Shown here one piece after another: positions 49,754 to 59,177 of a DNA stretch of 64,000 nt; the first letter of the stretch is position 1; every line of letters starts with the position of its first letter. A program made the translations under genes and the position numbers. Under the pieces are notes generated by a model. The model was given only the letters and a program-made list of their open reading frames with translations, had not been told where the DNA came from and ran no database searches. Origin of the DNA: Olsenella profusa F0195 (lineage in GTDB: Bacteria > Actinomycetota > Coriobacteriia > Coriobacteriales > Atopobiaceae); the NCBI RefSeq assembly GCF_000468755.1, contig NZ_AWEZ01000069.1, forward strand, positions 62,001-126,000. Direction: 5' to 3'.

Positions 49754-52183
49754 ATGTCCGCCGTGCTTGCGCTTGATACCTCTACCGACATGCTGGCCTG
49801 CGCCGCTGCGCGCGTGGAGGCGGGCGAGGTCGAGCCTTTGGCCTCGGGAGACCACCTCTGCCGCCGCAGGGCGAACGTGGAGCTTGCCACCACGGCCCTC
49901 GACGTGCTGAGGCGGGCGGGGCTTTCCATGGCGGACGTCGACCAGGTGCTGGTTGGTCGTGGCCCAGGCTCGTTCACGGGCGTGCGCATCGGCATTGCGA
50001 CGGCAAAGGGCCTGGCCTGCGGTCTGGGCGTGCCCCTGCACGGCGCCTCCACGCTGGACGCCGTCGCCTGGACGGCCTGGGGGGCCGGTCGGCGCGGCAG
50101 GCTCGCCGTGGTGGGCGACGCCATGCGTGGCGAGGTGTATCCGGGTCTCTACCTGCTGGACGACGAGGGCGCACATCGCCGCTTCGAGGCGGAGCGCGTG
50201 CTCAAGGCCGATGCGGCGGTGGCGGAGCTTGCCGACCTCCCGGATGTTGGGGAGCTGACCCTCACGGGCGACGGCCTCAAGAGGTATCGCACCCGCTTCG
50301 AGGGCGCAGGCCTTACGGACGTCCTGGAGGAGGGCCTCTGGCATCCCACGGGCGAGGGCCTGGTGCGTGCCGCCACCGCGCCCGACTTCGTGCCCGCCCT
50401 CGGTGACGGCGACCCCGCGCTGGTGCTGCCCATCTACACGCGCCTCTCCGACGCCGAGGAGAACGAGCGCACGCGCCTGGGGTTCGAGGAGCCCGTCTCG
50501 GTGGAGACCACCGGCGTGGCGGACCTCCTGGCCGACCGTCACCTGCAGCTGCGTCCCATGCTGCCGGCCGACCTCGACGCCGTCGCCGCCCTCGACGGCG
50601 CGGCCTTCGAGGGGGCGGTGCACACCCCCTGGACGCGCGCCCAGTTCGCCCAGGAGCTCAGCCAGCCCCAGCGCAGCTGGTGGGTCGCACACGACCAGGG
50701 CACCATCATCGGGTATGCGGGCGGCCAACTTGCCGGTGCGGACTTCGAGGTCACGGACGTGGCCGTCGCGGCGGGCCATCGCCGTCGGGGCATCGCGTCA
50801 CGCCTGGTGGCACGTATCGCCTACGACGGGCACACCTATGGTGCCTCCACGATCTCGCTCGAGGTGGAGGCGGAGAACGTCGCGGGCCGCACGCTCTATG
50901 AGGGCCTGGGCTTCAGGCAGGTGGGCCGGCGTCCCAACTACTATGGCAAGGGCAAGGACGCCCTGATCCTGCGGGCCGACCTGCCCCTCAGGGCGGATGC
51001 CGCACTCGTGGCGGCGGCACCCGGGCCCAGCGCCTCCATCCGCCCCTGGCCCATCGTCCCCGCGCCGCGCAGCGAGGAGGCCCAGGCTGCCCTCGCCGCC
51101 GCTGGCGACCTCGTGCTCGCCATCGAGTCCTCCTGCGACGAGATGGCCATGGCCATCATCGACGCGCAGGGAACCATCTGTGCGAACGTGGTGGCGACCT
51201 CCGTGGACTTCCACGCCCGCTTCGGCGGCGTCGTGCCCGAGATCGCAAGCCGCAAACACGTGGAGGCCATCGTCGGCGTCTTCGAGGAGACGCTCGCCCA
51301 GGCCGGCCGACACTTTGGCTGCGACACGCTCGCCCCCTCCGACCTCGCCTGCGTGGGCGTGACCACAGGGCCCGGCCTCGTTGGCGCCCTGGTGGTGGGC
51401 CTCGCCTTCGCCAAGGGGCTCTGCGCCGCCACGGGCCTGCCCCTCACCTCGGTCAACCACCTCGAGGGGCACCTCATGGCCAACCTCTTCGAGGCGCCCG
51501 ACCTCACGCCGCCCTTCGTGGCCAGCCTCGTCTCGGGTGGCAACACCATGCTCGTGCACGTGCGAGCCTGGGGAGACTACGAGGTCCTGGGCACGACCAT
51601 CGACGATGCGGTGGGGGAGGCCTTCGACAAGGTGGCCAAGGCCCTGGGACTGGGCTATCCCGGTGGGCCCGTCATCAGCAGGCTGGCTGCCACGGGCAAC
51701 AGGAAGGCCATCCACTTCCCGCGCGCCATGATGCACAGCCACGACTACCGCTTCTCGCTCAGTGGGCTCAAGACCGCGGTCATCACCTACATCGAGGGGG
51801 AGGGCAGGGCGGGGCGTGCCATCAACCTGCCCGACCTCGCGGCGTCCTTCGAGGCCGCGGTCATCGACGTGCAGGTGTCCAAGGCCATCACGGCGGTGGA
51901 GGAGACGGGCGTCTCGGACTTCTGCCTGGGCGGCGGCGTGGCGGCAAACTCCGAGCTCCGCGCCGCGTACAAGAGGAGGCTTGGCCGACGTGGCGTGCGC
52001 GTGACAGTGCCGCCCCTGGTGGTCTGTGGCGACAACGGGGCCATGATCGCCCTCGTGGCCCTGCGCAACTGGCGATCGGGCGTCACGGTACCGCTCACGC
52101 AGGACGCCGATCCCAACGCCCGGCTGGGCAGCTGGTCGTCACCCGAGCCGCCTGTGGTGGGACAGGGCTGGCCTCGGCGCTAG
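49754..52183 (+). CDS. tsaB-rimI-tsaD: TsaB-RimI-TsaD triple fusion
   Basis: 809 residues from ATG 49754; ATG 49742 is the alternative. Residues 1-240 are TsaB (VLALDTSTDMLACAA, VGRGPGSFTGVRIGIATAKGLA). Residues 263-420 are a RimI/GNAT acetyltransferase (LRPMLPADLDAVAALD, VAVAAGHRRRGIASRLV, ARTLYEGLGF-like GRTLYEGLGFRQVGRR). Residues 450-809 are TsaD (VLAIESSCDEMAMAII, VNHLEGHLMA, SLVSGGNTMLV, GGGVAANSELR, CGDNGAMIA). Metal-binding histidines sit in VNHLEGH. TsaB and TsaD make the t6A modification of tRNA; RimI acetylates ribosomal protein S18. The three are separate genes in most bacteria; the fusion is seen in Coriobacteriia. Confidence 0.95.
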   Translation: MSAVLALDTSTDMLACAAARVEAGEVEPLASGDHLCRRRANVELATTALDVLRRAGLSMADVDQVLVGRGPGSFTGVRIGIATAKGLACGLGVPLHGASTLDAVAWTAWGAGRRGRLAVVGDAMRGEVYPGLYLLDDEGAHRRFEAERVLKADAAVAELADLPDVGELTLTGDGLKRYRTRFEGAGLTDVLEEGLWHPTGEGLVRAATAPDFVPALGDGDPALVLPIYTRLSDAEENERTRLGFEEPVSVETTGVADLLADRHLQLRPMLPADLDAVAALDGAAFEGAVHTPWTRAQFAQELSQPQRSWWVAHDQGTIIGYAGGQLAGADFEVTDVAVAAGHRRRGIASRLVARIAYDGHTYGASTISLEVEAENVAGRTLYEGLGFRQVGRRPNYYGKGKDALILRADLPLRADAALVAAAPGPSASIRPWPIVPAPRSEEAQAALAAAGDLVLAIESSCDEMAMAIIDAQGTICANVVATSVDFHARFGGVVPEIASRKHVEAIVGVFEETLAQAGRHFGCDTLAPSDLACVGVTTGPGLVGALVVGLAFAKGLCAATGLPLTSVNHLEGHLMANLFEAPDLTPPFVASLVSGGNTMLVHVRAWGDYEVLGTTIDDAVGEAFDKVAKALGLGYPGGPVISRLAATGNRKAIHFPRAMMHSHDYRFSLSGLKTAVITYIEGEGRAGRAINLPDLAASFEAAVIDVQVSKAITAVEETGVSDFCLGGGVAANSELRAAYKRRLGRRGVRVTVPPLVVCGDNGAMIALVALRNWRSGVTVPLTQDADPNARLGSWSSPEPPVVGQGWPRR

Positions 52184-52345
52184 CGGTGCGGTAGGCGGTG
52201 CGCCCCCGAGCGTTTCCTTCGTGTTTCCCCAACGTATCCAGGCCGCGCACCGTTTTGTCCCGGGGCGACGCGGCGGCCTACCGTTGACCTACACTGGTAC
52301 CGTAGTGCCACGCCTTTCACGTATGTAGTTGCAAGGGGGACTGCC

Positions 52346-53278
52346 ATGAATACTGATTCCACAGACATGCATGCCACGGCGGGCGGCGCGGGGGCTGGCC
52401 TGTCCCGCCGCACGTTCCTCAGGCTCTCGGGCATGGCGGCCCTGGGCACGGCGGGCGCCGGCATCCTTGCGGGGTGCGGGCCCTCCACCGAGACGGACGA
52501 CAAGGGCGCCAGCCAGTCCTCCTCGGCCGCAGGCTTTGGTGACAACGGGACGATGCGCGTGGGCATGGAGGTCGCCTACCCGCCGTACAACTTCCAGGTC
52601 TCCGAGGAGTCCGACAACACCATTCCCGTCGAGGGCCAGGATGGCGCCTATGCCGACGGCTACGACATCGTCTTCGCCAAGAAGATCGGCGAGGCGCTCG
52701 GCCTGACGCCCGTCGCCGTGAAGATGGAGTTCTCCGGCCTGGTCGAAGGGCTCACCAACGGCACCATCGACATCATCTGCGGCGGCATGACGGCCACCGA
52801 CGAGCGCCGCCAGTCCATCGACTTCTCCGACCCCTACTGGGACGGTCACTATGGCCTGCTGGTGAAGAAGGGCTCCCCCTACGAGCACGCCACGAGCTTC
52901 GCCGACTTCAAGGGCGCCTCGGTGCTCGGGCAGCGCGACACGCTGTTGGATGACGTGATCGACGAGATCGACGGCGTCAACCACCTCACCCCCGTCGACT
53001 CGGTGCCCGCGCAGCTCTCCAACCTCAACCAGGGGACCTGCGACGCCATCACGTACGACGTGGAGAACGCCAAGGGCCTGCTGGCCGCCAACCCCGATCT
53101 CGCCCAGGTGGAGTTCGATGGCAACCCCATCCTCTTCTCCGAGGATGCGCCCATCAACGCCGGCATCGCCAAGGGGCACGACGACGTGCTCGCCAAGATC
53201 GACGATGCCATCAACGCCGTCCCGCAGGACGAGCGCCAGGCCTACTGGGATGCCGTGCAGGAGCGTCTGCCCGAGTAG
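52346..53278 (+). CDS. Amino-acid ABC transporter substrate-binding lipoprotein (Tat-type signal)
   Basis: 310 residues. The signal contains SRRTFLRLSG (twin Arg21-Arg22, a Tat motif), then a hydrophobic stretch and the lipobox LAGC with lipidated Cys44. The mature part is a family 3 periplasmic-binding domain (about 65-310): MRVGMEVAYPPYNFQ, DGYDIVFAKKIGEAL, GTIDIICGGMTATDERRQSIDFSDPYW. It binds a polar amino acid or similar ligand at the outer face and delivers it to the permease and ATPase encoded next. The ligand cannot be specified. Confidence 0.9.
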   Translation: MNTDSTDMHATAGGAGAGLSRRTFLRLSGMAALGTAGAGILAGCGPSTETDDKGASQSSSAAGFGDNGTMRVGMEVAYPPYNFQVSEESDNTIPVEGQDGAYADGYDIVFAKKIGEALGLTPVAVKMEFSGLVEGLTNGTIDIICGGMTATDERRQSIDFSDPYWDGHYGLLVKKGSPYEHATSFADFKGASVLGQRDTLLDDVIDEIDGVNHLTPVDSVPAQLSNLNQGTCDAITYDVENAKGLLAANPDLAQVEFDGNPILFSEDAPINAGIAKGHDDVLAKIDDAINAVPQDERQAYWDAVQERLPE

Positions 53279-53352
53279 GGCGCAGCCCCCGCGCCACGGC
53301 GCCTCCCGTGCCGCCACGGGGCCCTCCGACCGATCCAAAGGAGCCTTTCCCC

Positions 53353-54570
53353 ATGCAGGATTCCAACAGTGCGGCCAAGGGACGCCTCGCGCGCGTCCGG
53401 GCGTTCCTTCTGGAGGAGCACCGCTACGTGTTTCTGGGCACGAGCATCCTCGCCCTCTGCGGCCTCTGGCTCGCCAACCAGGCGCACTCGCCCCTGAGCC
53501 TCCTCAACCATGCCCGTGGCCTCGAGACGGCGCTGTACTACGTGCTCGTGGCCTGGCTCGCGGTGTCCGCCCTGGCGCTCGTCAGCAAGCTCACACATTG
53601 GAAGGGTGACGCCTACGTGCGCACCTCGCCGTTCGCCCGTCCCACCGCCCGGCGGGCCGAGCGCTACCTGTCGTATGTCATCTGGGCCGTCACGCTGGCG
53701 TTCATCGTCGACCGCGTGGTTCTGGGGTGCGTCTACACGGTGCAGTGGGGCAGGGCGCAGGCCACCAACCCCAGCGACTTCCTGGGGTCGACGGTCTACA
53801 TGCTCCACCATATGGGGTCGACGTTCGTGCAGGGCATCATCAACACCGTGATCATCGCGCTCGTGGGCACCATCGTGGCGTTCTTCCTAGCGTTGGCTCT
53901 GGTGTTCCTACGCCTGCAGGAGCCCGACCGCTCCGACAACGACTGCGTGCGCCTCCTCAAGGTGGTGGGCTCGGGCTTTGCCAGGGTCTACTCGCAGGTC
54001 GTGCGTGGCACGCCCATGATGATCCAGGGCCTCATCATCTACTATGCCGGCACCGGCATCCTCACGGGACAGGGCATGACGCCCACACAGGTGCTGAACG
54101 TGTGGTCGCCGTTCAACGCCGCCCTGGTCACGGTCTCGCTCAACTCGACCGCCTACATGATGGAGGTGCTGCGCTCGGGCATCGGTGCCGTCGACCCCGG
54201 GCAGACCGAGGCCGCGCGCTCCCTGGGCCTCTCGCAGTGGCAGGCCATGCGCAAGGTCGTCTTCCCGCAGGGCATCAAGAACTCGATTCCCGCCCTCTCC
54301 AACGAGCTGGTCATCAACATCAAGGACTCGTCGGTGCTCATGGCCATCGGCGTACTCGAGCTGACGTTTGCCACGCGCACCATCGCAGGCGTCTACTACA
54401 AGCAGATGGAGATGTACGTCGCCTCCGCGATCGTGTACCTCATCCTCACGCTGGTGGCATCGTGGGCGCTGTCAAGGTTCGAGCGGGCGTTCGACACCGA
54501 CGCCCGGCCCGTGGTGATGGGGACGTCCGACCACCTGCCCGTCGCAGGGGAGAAGGGGGGCGAGGCGTGA
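53353..54570 (+). CDS. Amino-acid ABC transporter permease
   Basis: 405 residues from ATG 53353 with RBS aaaggagcc. The N-terminal third (about 1-165) is an unusual extension with two or three extra hydrophobic segments ([35 protein letters not shown]). The BPD-type permease core follows (about 180-390), with [26 protein letters not shown], the R-G-T-P-M-M-I-Q motif and the EAA loop [30 protein letters not shown]. Its stop overlaps the ATPase start by TGATG. Confidence 0.92.
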   Translation: MQDSNSAAKGRLARVRAFLLEEHRYVFLGTSILALCGLWLANQAHSPLSLLNHARGLETALYYVLVAWLAVSALALVSKLTHWKGDAYVRTSPFARPTARRAERYLSYVIWAVTLAFIVDRVVLGCVYTVQWGRAQATNPSDFLGSTVYMLHHMGSTFVQGIINTVIIALVGTIVAFFLALALVFLRLQEPDRSDNDCVRLLKVVGSGFARVYSQVVRGTPMMIQGLIIYYAGTGILTGQGMTPTQVLNVWSPFNAALVTVSLNSTAYMMEVLRSGIGAVDPGQTEAARSLGLSQWQAMRKVVFPQGIKNSIPALSNELVINIKDSSVLMAIGVLELTFATRTIAGVYYKQMEMYVASAIVYLILTLVASWALSRFERAFDTDARPVVMGTSDHLPVAGEKGGEA

Positions 54571-55340
54571 TGGCAGAGCAGCCCGTCGAACCCGTCGTGC
54601 GCATCGAGGGGCTCCGCAAGAGCTTCGGCAGCCACGAGGTGCTCAGGGACATCAACTTCTCGGTCATGCCCGGCGAGGTGGTCACCATCATCGGCGCCTC
54701 GGGCTCCGGCAAGTCCACGCTGCTGCGCTGCATCAACCTGCTGGAGACGCCCAACGCCGGGCACGTGTGGTTCCACGGCGAGGACCTTGCCGCCGAGCAC
54801 GTGAACGTCAACAAGCTGCGCGAGAAGATCGGCATGTGCTTCCAGACGTTCAACCTGTTCAACAACATGGACGTGCTCGACAACTGCACGCTCGCACCCG
54901 TGACGCTGGGGAAGCTTCCCAAGGCCGACGCCGAGAGGCTGGCGCTCGAGCGCCTGGATGACGTGGGACTCTCGGACTTCGTCCACGCCATGCCCGCAAC
55001 GCTCTCGGGCGGTCAGAAGCAGCGCGTCGCCATCGCCCGCGCGCTCTGCATGAATCCCGACCTCATGCTCTTCGACGAGCCCACGAGCGCCCTCGACCCC
55101 GAGATCGTGGGGGAGGTGCTCGAGGTCATGCGCGACCTCGCCGCCCATGGCATGACCATGGTGGTGGTGACGCACGAGATGGAGTTCGCAAGGAACGTCT
55201 CGGACAAGGTGGTGTTCATGGACCAGGGCGTCATCGCCGAGCAGGGCGACCCCAAGGACATGTTCACGCACCCCCAGCTGCCGCGCACGCGCGAGTTCCT
55301 GGCGCGCTACCTGGATGATGCATCCCAGGCCGACGGGTAG
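54570..55340 (+). CDS. Amino-acid ABC transporter ATP-binding protein
   Basis: 256 residues from ATG 54570 (GTG 54567 also possible). Walker A is [15 protein letters not shown], the Q-loop is MCFQTFNLF, the signature is [15 protein letters not shown], Walker B is [14 protein letters not shown], and the H-loop is VVVTHEME. It closely follows the GlnQ/HisP type for polar amino acids. It is the last gene of the SBP-permease-ATPase operon. Confidence 0.95.
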   Translation: MAEQPVEPVVRIEGLRKSFGSHEVLRDINFSVMPGEVVTIIGASGSGKSTLLRCINLLETPNAGHVWFHGEDLAAEHVNVNKLREKIGMCFQTFNLFNNMDVLDNCTLAPVTLGKLPKADAERLALERLDDVGLSDFVHAMPATLSGGQKQRVAIARALCMNPDLMLFDEPTSALDPEIVGEVLEVMRDLAAHGMTMVVVTHEMEFARNVSDKVVFMDQGVIAEQGDPKDMFTHPQLPRTREFLARYLDDASQADG

Positions 55341-55535
55341 CGCCTCGGGCCATCGCGGGGGGGGGGGGGACGGGCCGGGCCGCCACGTGCGGGCTCGTGC
55401 CTCGCGGACGAGCTGCCCACGGCGCGATGCGACGATGCCGCCGCACACGCTTGCAAGGTATGCAGTTGACAAATTAGTATTGCTTTATTTAAATTTAGAT
55501 ACCTCTTAGAAGATGGCGCGAAACGATATGGATGC
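55341..55535. promoter_or_regulatory. Transition from high-GC DNA to the AT-rich island, with G13 tract and promoter
   Basis: A homopolymer of 13 G (55357-55369) lies just after the ATPase stop. The sequence then turns AT-rich. A good promoter is visible: TTGACA at 55466-55471 and TTAAAT at 55489-55494 with a 17-base spacer, about 40 bases before the first gene of the LXG-like island. Confidence 0.55.
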
Positions 55536-55823
55536 GTGATCCCCATGACCATGATTGAGAGCGGAGAAGCGTCATCAGCCAGCAATGCCTCGGCTCTTAA
55601 GCAGGGTCTTGGTAGCTACTGTGACTTTAAGCTTGACACGTTGCAATTGACCATACCGGTGAGCGGCAGCTCCACGCATGACTCGACAATAGGGGATGGC
55701 ATAGGTGAGGCCCTTGATGCCTGGAGGGACCTCATCGAGGCCGACGCCGATTCGATCGTCCTGATTTACGATGCCCTGTCGGCGGCAGATGACGCGATAG
55801 CCGCCCAAATGAGCGAGAGGTAG
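55536..55823 (+). CDS. Small WXG100/Lap-like helical protein
   Basis: 95 residues from GTG 55536; ATG 55545 or 55551 are alternatives. The sequence is acidic and predicted helical (ALKQGLGSYCDFKLDTLQL, then GIGEALDAWRDLIEADADSIVLIYDALSAADDAIAAQM) with a central G-S-S-T-H segment. Size, helix content and a position immediately before a long LXG-like gene resemble the small WXG100-like partners encoded upstream of type VII secretion LXG effectors in Firmicutes. No canonical WXG triplet is seen, so the family call is tentative. It is preceded by a clear AT-rich promoter. Confidence 0.5.
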   Translation: MIPMTMIESGEASSASNASALKQGLGSYCDFKLDTLQLTIPVSGSSTHDSTIGDGIGEALDAWRDLIEADADSIVLIYDALSAADDAIAAQMSER

Positions 55824-55825
55824 CT

Positions 55826-58014
55826 TTGGCCATGGACATCCGTATTGTAAAGAGCAGTGCGGAGCAAGCGCTCAGTGATGAGAACGCGAAGCTTGAGAAT
55901 CAGATGGATGCCTGCCAGGCCCAGGTCGAAGCCGTGGGAGACATCTCGCTTGAGGGCATGGAAGGGGCTGCGGCAGAGGCGGCAACCCAGACCATTCACA
56001 TGCACAAGGCGGTGGTGGAGTCACACTATTCGCTCTATGAGTCGCTGCGCAGCGCCAACGAAAAGAACAAACGCGCCGTGTCGGGTCTCTACCCGACCGA
56101 AGGGGACGTGGTGGACACGAAGGTCGCCGAACAGCGTCTTCAGGAGGCACAAAGCGAAATCGCTCGTCTACGGCAGGAAGAGCGGAGAGACGTGTCTTTT
56201 GCGCGGCAGCAGAACCAGCAGGCACAGAGAGATGGCGGCAGCGCGGAATCATTGATAGACGTGCAGTCCATCTCAGATGGCTACTCATCACTCATCGCGT
56301 CGCAACAGGAGACGGCGCAGTATTACCAAAAGTCATCGACTTGGCCAACCAGTATGACTCCGACTCGGCAGGCTTTTATGGGGAGGTTGACTTCAGCCAA
56401 CTGCGTGCCGCCACGGCGTCCGTCGTCAGTTATACGACCACAGGCTCATGGGGCGATACCAGTTGGGCAGATACTGCCGACGGTGACTATAACCACTCGA
56501 TTGCCGAGTATAAGTGCGAAATGGCACGTCCGTATTTGACGGATGAGGAGCTTGAGGCATACCGACAGGCCTATGAGAACGACGGCCGTCTTACTGCAGA
56601 CGAGATCTATAGTGTCGACGAAGATGGGACGGGGCACTTCACGGAGAACCTCTATGCGGCGCTTGCAAAGATTCCTTCCGTCATGGTCTCAGATGCTGAG
56701 GTGGGCGAAGTTGCCAAGGCCTATGAAACAATGTGGGATCAGATGGACACCGATAGCATCGAGAGGTTTCTCGAGCTTTCCTATGTGGCTACAGGTAAGG
56801 AGCAGGATGCCTCCGGCGTCGGCCCCATGCCGGATCCAAATGATCCCACCAAGACCATAAACTCCAACCACATCTATGAGTACGTACCGTCTCCCCTGCT
56901 CTCTCGTGTCGCCGCCGCGGAAAAGGCTGACGCACGGGATTGGAACAACCGGTCGGATACGTATTGGCCGCGTATCGCCGGGTTGAACCTGATCGACTCT
57001 ATGAGCCAGAAGAACGAGACGATTTGGGTCCCGGCAGATGACTGTGGGCTCGATAGTGATGGAAATGCATGGTACTCCACGGATGGCGTTGACTTTGCCC
57101 TGACGGTCATCAGAGGAAAGAACTCAGACGGCAGTGATGACAGCGCATTCATGTGCATGCTGGAGTCGAATCCTTCCTTGCACATCGATGACTCATCCTC
57201 CACAGGATCGGTTGGCATAGGGCTTGATGACCCAAGTGGGAGTGCCATGTATGAGACGGACATATACGTGTCTGGCAGTACTCCCGATGTATTGGTACTG
57301 CTGTCCCATTTGAATAATCCAAAAGCTCACCTGCAGCAGGTCACTGACCCTGCTGAGAGAGTTATGTATGGCGGAGATGGCTTTAGCGTCATGGGATCTG
57401 CAGCCAAGTCTCTGGTAGACAAGGGTGTCGACGTAGCGATTGAAAACCTGCCTGGTGGTGGGACATTGCTGACAATCATGGGTTTCGCCAAACAACTGTC
57501 AGAGAGCTACCAAAATAACCTGTCAGAAGAGCAGAAGCAGACGCTGAGTGAAGAGACGGCAGAGTCAATTCGCACGTCTGGGGCTTCACCACTCGAGGAC
57601 ATAGGCATTGGCACCTCATACGATGACGTGAATTTCCCTGACTTCAACAGCCCCGATGGGACGCGCAGCTATACGCTGGACAGCAATATAAATGTGTATG
57701 TCACTGACTCGGAGCAGGAGGCTATCCAATCAACGATAGATGCCTATAACCAGTCACATGGTACTTCCTATACCTACGACGACTTCATGAGCGATATGAC
57801 CAACAACCCCATAGACGCACTTGTTGGCCGAGGAGAGGGACAGGATACTACTGCCTTTATTGAGTGGTCAAAGGATGTTGCTGATCTATCATATATATCG
57901 GATAGCGATGTGTCGAAAAGTGCCAACCCCAGCCAAGTAACCAATTACCAGTATATTTTAGATAAACAGCAAGGTGGGCCCTTGTCTAATAGCGTTACGT
58001 TCAGCTGGGAATAG
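55826..58014 (+). pseudogene. LXG-like putative type VII secreted effector, split by a one-base frameshift
   Basis: The first frame from 55826 (start ATG 55832, MDIRIVKSSAEQALSDENAKLENQMDA) is a long helical region with coiled-coil character up to QQETAQYYQK. It then loses frame near 56329-56333. Inserting one base joins it to the second frame, which continues VIDLANQYDSDSAGFYGEVDFSQLRAATASV and runs to TAG 58014. The rebuilt protein is about 729 residues: helical LXG-like N-terminus (about 1-200) and a large C-terminal region of unknown fold (about 200-729), which would be the toxin part. Gene order (small helical partner, long protein, tandem small membrane proteins) fits an effector-immunity cassette. 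It may be inactivated, or the shift may be a sequencing error or programmed. Confidence 0.55.
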
Positions 58015-58016
58015 CG

Positions 58017-58574
58017 ATGCAACACCATACACATACTCATAGGTTTGTAGCCTTTGCGCTCCTTGTGGCTGCCGTAATAGCTGCTGCATCTGCATATGGG
58101 TTTTACGCATACCATAAGACGCAGGATCAAGGGCGCATAGATGCTGCACGACAGAGAATGGGGGCATTCTCTGAATTCGATGTTGTTACAGTGCGGGTCA
58201 ATGCTTGGGGCAACGATGTGCCGGGCATACAGATGACCGATGAGACCCGTGTCTTATTGGGGGAGTTGGCTGCCGCATATAATGCCGACCCATCCACTTC
58301 GCCAAAGGTTGACCCTTCTAAGTTGGAGCGCGCATATTATGAGGACGCGCTGGAGACGTTCGGCGGCGACCCCTCCCGGGACGCCGCCCTCGCCCTGTGG
58401 CTCTGGATGGCGCGGCCGGCCGACCTGGTGTACGCGGGGGACGACCCCGTGACGGGCGCCCGCGCGGGCGCCGACGCAAATCCAGGTAGGCTGACAAACC
58501 TACAGTTCATCCATATTCGCATAAGCGACAGTAGCATAGTATCTAACGTACGCTTCAGGTGGGAGTCCGACTGA
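58017..58574 (+). CDS. Membrane-anchored putative immunity protein, copy 1
   Basis: 185 residues. A His-rich start (QHHTHTHR) precedes one membrane helix (FVAFALLVAAVIAAASAYGFYAY), then an extracytoplasmic domain: VVTVRVNAWGNDVPGIQMTDETRVLLGELAAAYNADPST, then a block nearly identical to copy 2 (EDALETFGGDPSRDAALALWLWMARPADL). The ends of the gene are AT-rich while the shared 140-base block (58341-58480) is very GC-rich, as if pasted in. It begins 2 bases after the LXG-like gene. An immunity or inhibitor role is inferred from position; no characterised family is recognised. Confidence 0.6.
   Translation: MQHHTHTHRFVAFALLVAAVIAAASAYGFYAYHKTQDQGRIDAARQRMGAFSEFDVVTVRVNAWGNDVPGIQMTDETRVLLGELAAAYNADPSTSPKVDPSKLERAYYEDALETFGGDPSRDAALALWLWMARPADLVYAGDDPVTGARAGADANPGRLTNLQFIHIRISDSSIVSNVRFRWESD
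58341..58480. repeat. 140-bp near-identical block, first copy
   Basis: Matches 58940-59079 at 139 of 140 positions; the only difference is G versus T in gcgcgGccgg/gcgcgTccgg. The block starts at gaggacgcgctgg and ends at gacgcaaa. Outside it the two genes are diverged, including synonymous positions. Confidence 0.9.
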
Positions 58575-58588
58575 CGGAGAGGTGGCCG

Positions 58589-59176
58589 ATGGGCCCGGGC
58601 AATGTCGTCAGGCGCCACGCGGGGGCCTGCGCCCTGTTGGTGGCCGCCATCGTTGCCGTCGCCGCGGCGGCCCACGGCCTCCTCGAGGCCCGCTCCGCCG
58701 CGCGCGAGCAGGCCGCCCGCGAGGTTCGCGACGAGCGGGCCATGGTGTACGGCGTCACTGACCTGTCGCCCCTCCTCCAGGTCGACGTGGCCGGGACGGA
58801 CGAGTGGGGCAACGAGGTGGCGGGCGTCGTCATGGACGACCGCTCCCGCGCGCTGCTGCGCGTCGCGGCGGAGGCCTACAACGCGGACCCCTCGACCACG
58901 CTCGAGGTGGACCCCGACGACCTCGAGCGGGCGTACCGCGAGGACGCGCTGGAGACGTTCGGCGGCGACCCCTCCCGGGACGCCGCCCTCGCCCTGTGGC
59001 TCTGGATGGCGCGTCCGGCCGACCTGGTGTACGCGGGGGACGACCCCGTGACGGGCGCCCGCGCGGGCGCCGACGCAAACGTGAGTGGGAGCATGACGAA
59101 CTTGCAGTTTTGCAACTCCAGAATGTGTGGCAGCGGCCTGGTGGCTAATATGCGCTTCAGGTGGGAGGATCAGTAG
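58589..59176 (+). CDS. Membrane-anchored putative immunity protein, copy 2
   Basis: 195 residues from ATG 58589 (RBS ggagagg). An N-terminal membrane helix (ACALLVAAIVAVAAAAHGLL) is followed by a domain paralogous to copy 1: GTDEWGNEVAGVVMDDRSRALLRVAAEAYNADPSTTLEVDPDDLERAYREDALETFGGDPSR and a C-terminus MTNLQFCNSRMCGSGLVANMRFRWED. It is uniformly high-GC, unlike copy 1. Tandem duplication of small membrane proteins behind an LXG-like gene is typical of immunity arrays, but the function is not shown by sequence. Confidence 0.6.
   Translation: MGPGNVVRRHAGACALLVAAIVAVAAAAHGLLEARSAAREQAAREVRDERAMVYGVTDLSPLLQVDVAGTDEWGNEVAGVVMDDRSRALLRVAAEAYNADPSTTLEVDPDDLERAYREDALETFGGDPSRDAALALWLWMARPADLVYAGDDPVTGARAGADANVSGSMTNLQFCNSRMCGSGLVANMRFRWEDQ
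58940..59079. repeat. 140-bp near-identical block, second copy
   Basis: Partner of 58341-58480, with 139 of 140 bases the same. Its composition blends with the surrounding gene, so this copy is the more likely donor of a conversion-like event. Confidence 0.9.
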
Positions 59177-59177
59177 C

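Noticed and set aside
58341-59079. Insertion sequence or transposon from the 140-bp direct repeat
   Set aside because: The repeat is in frame within two paralogous genes and has no inverted ends or transposase; conversion or duplication explains it better.
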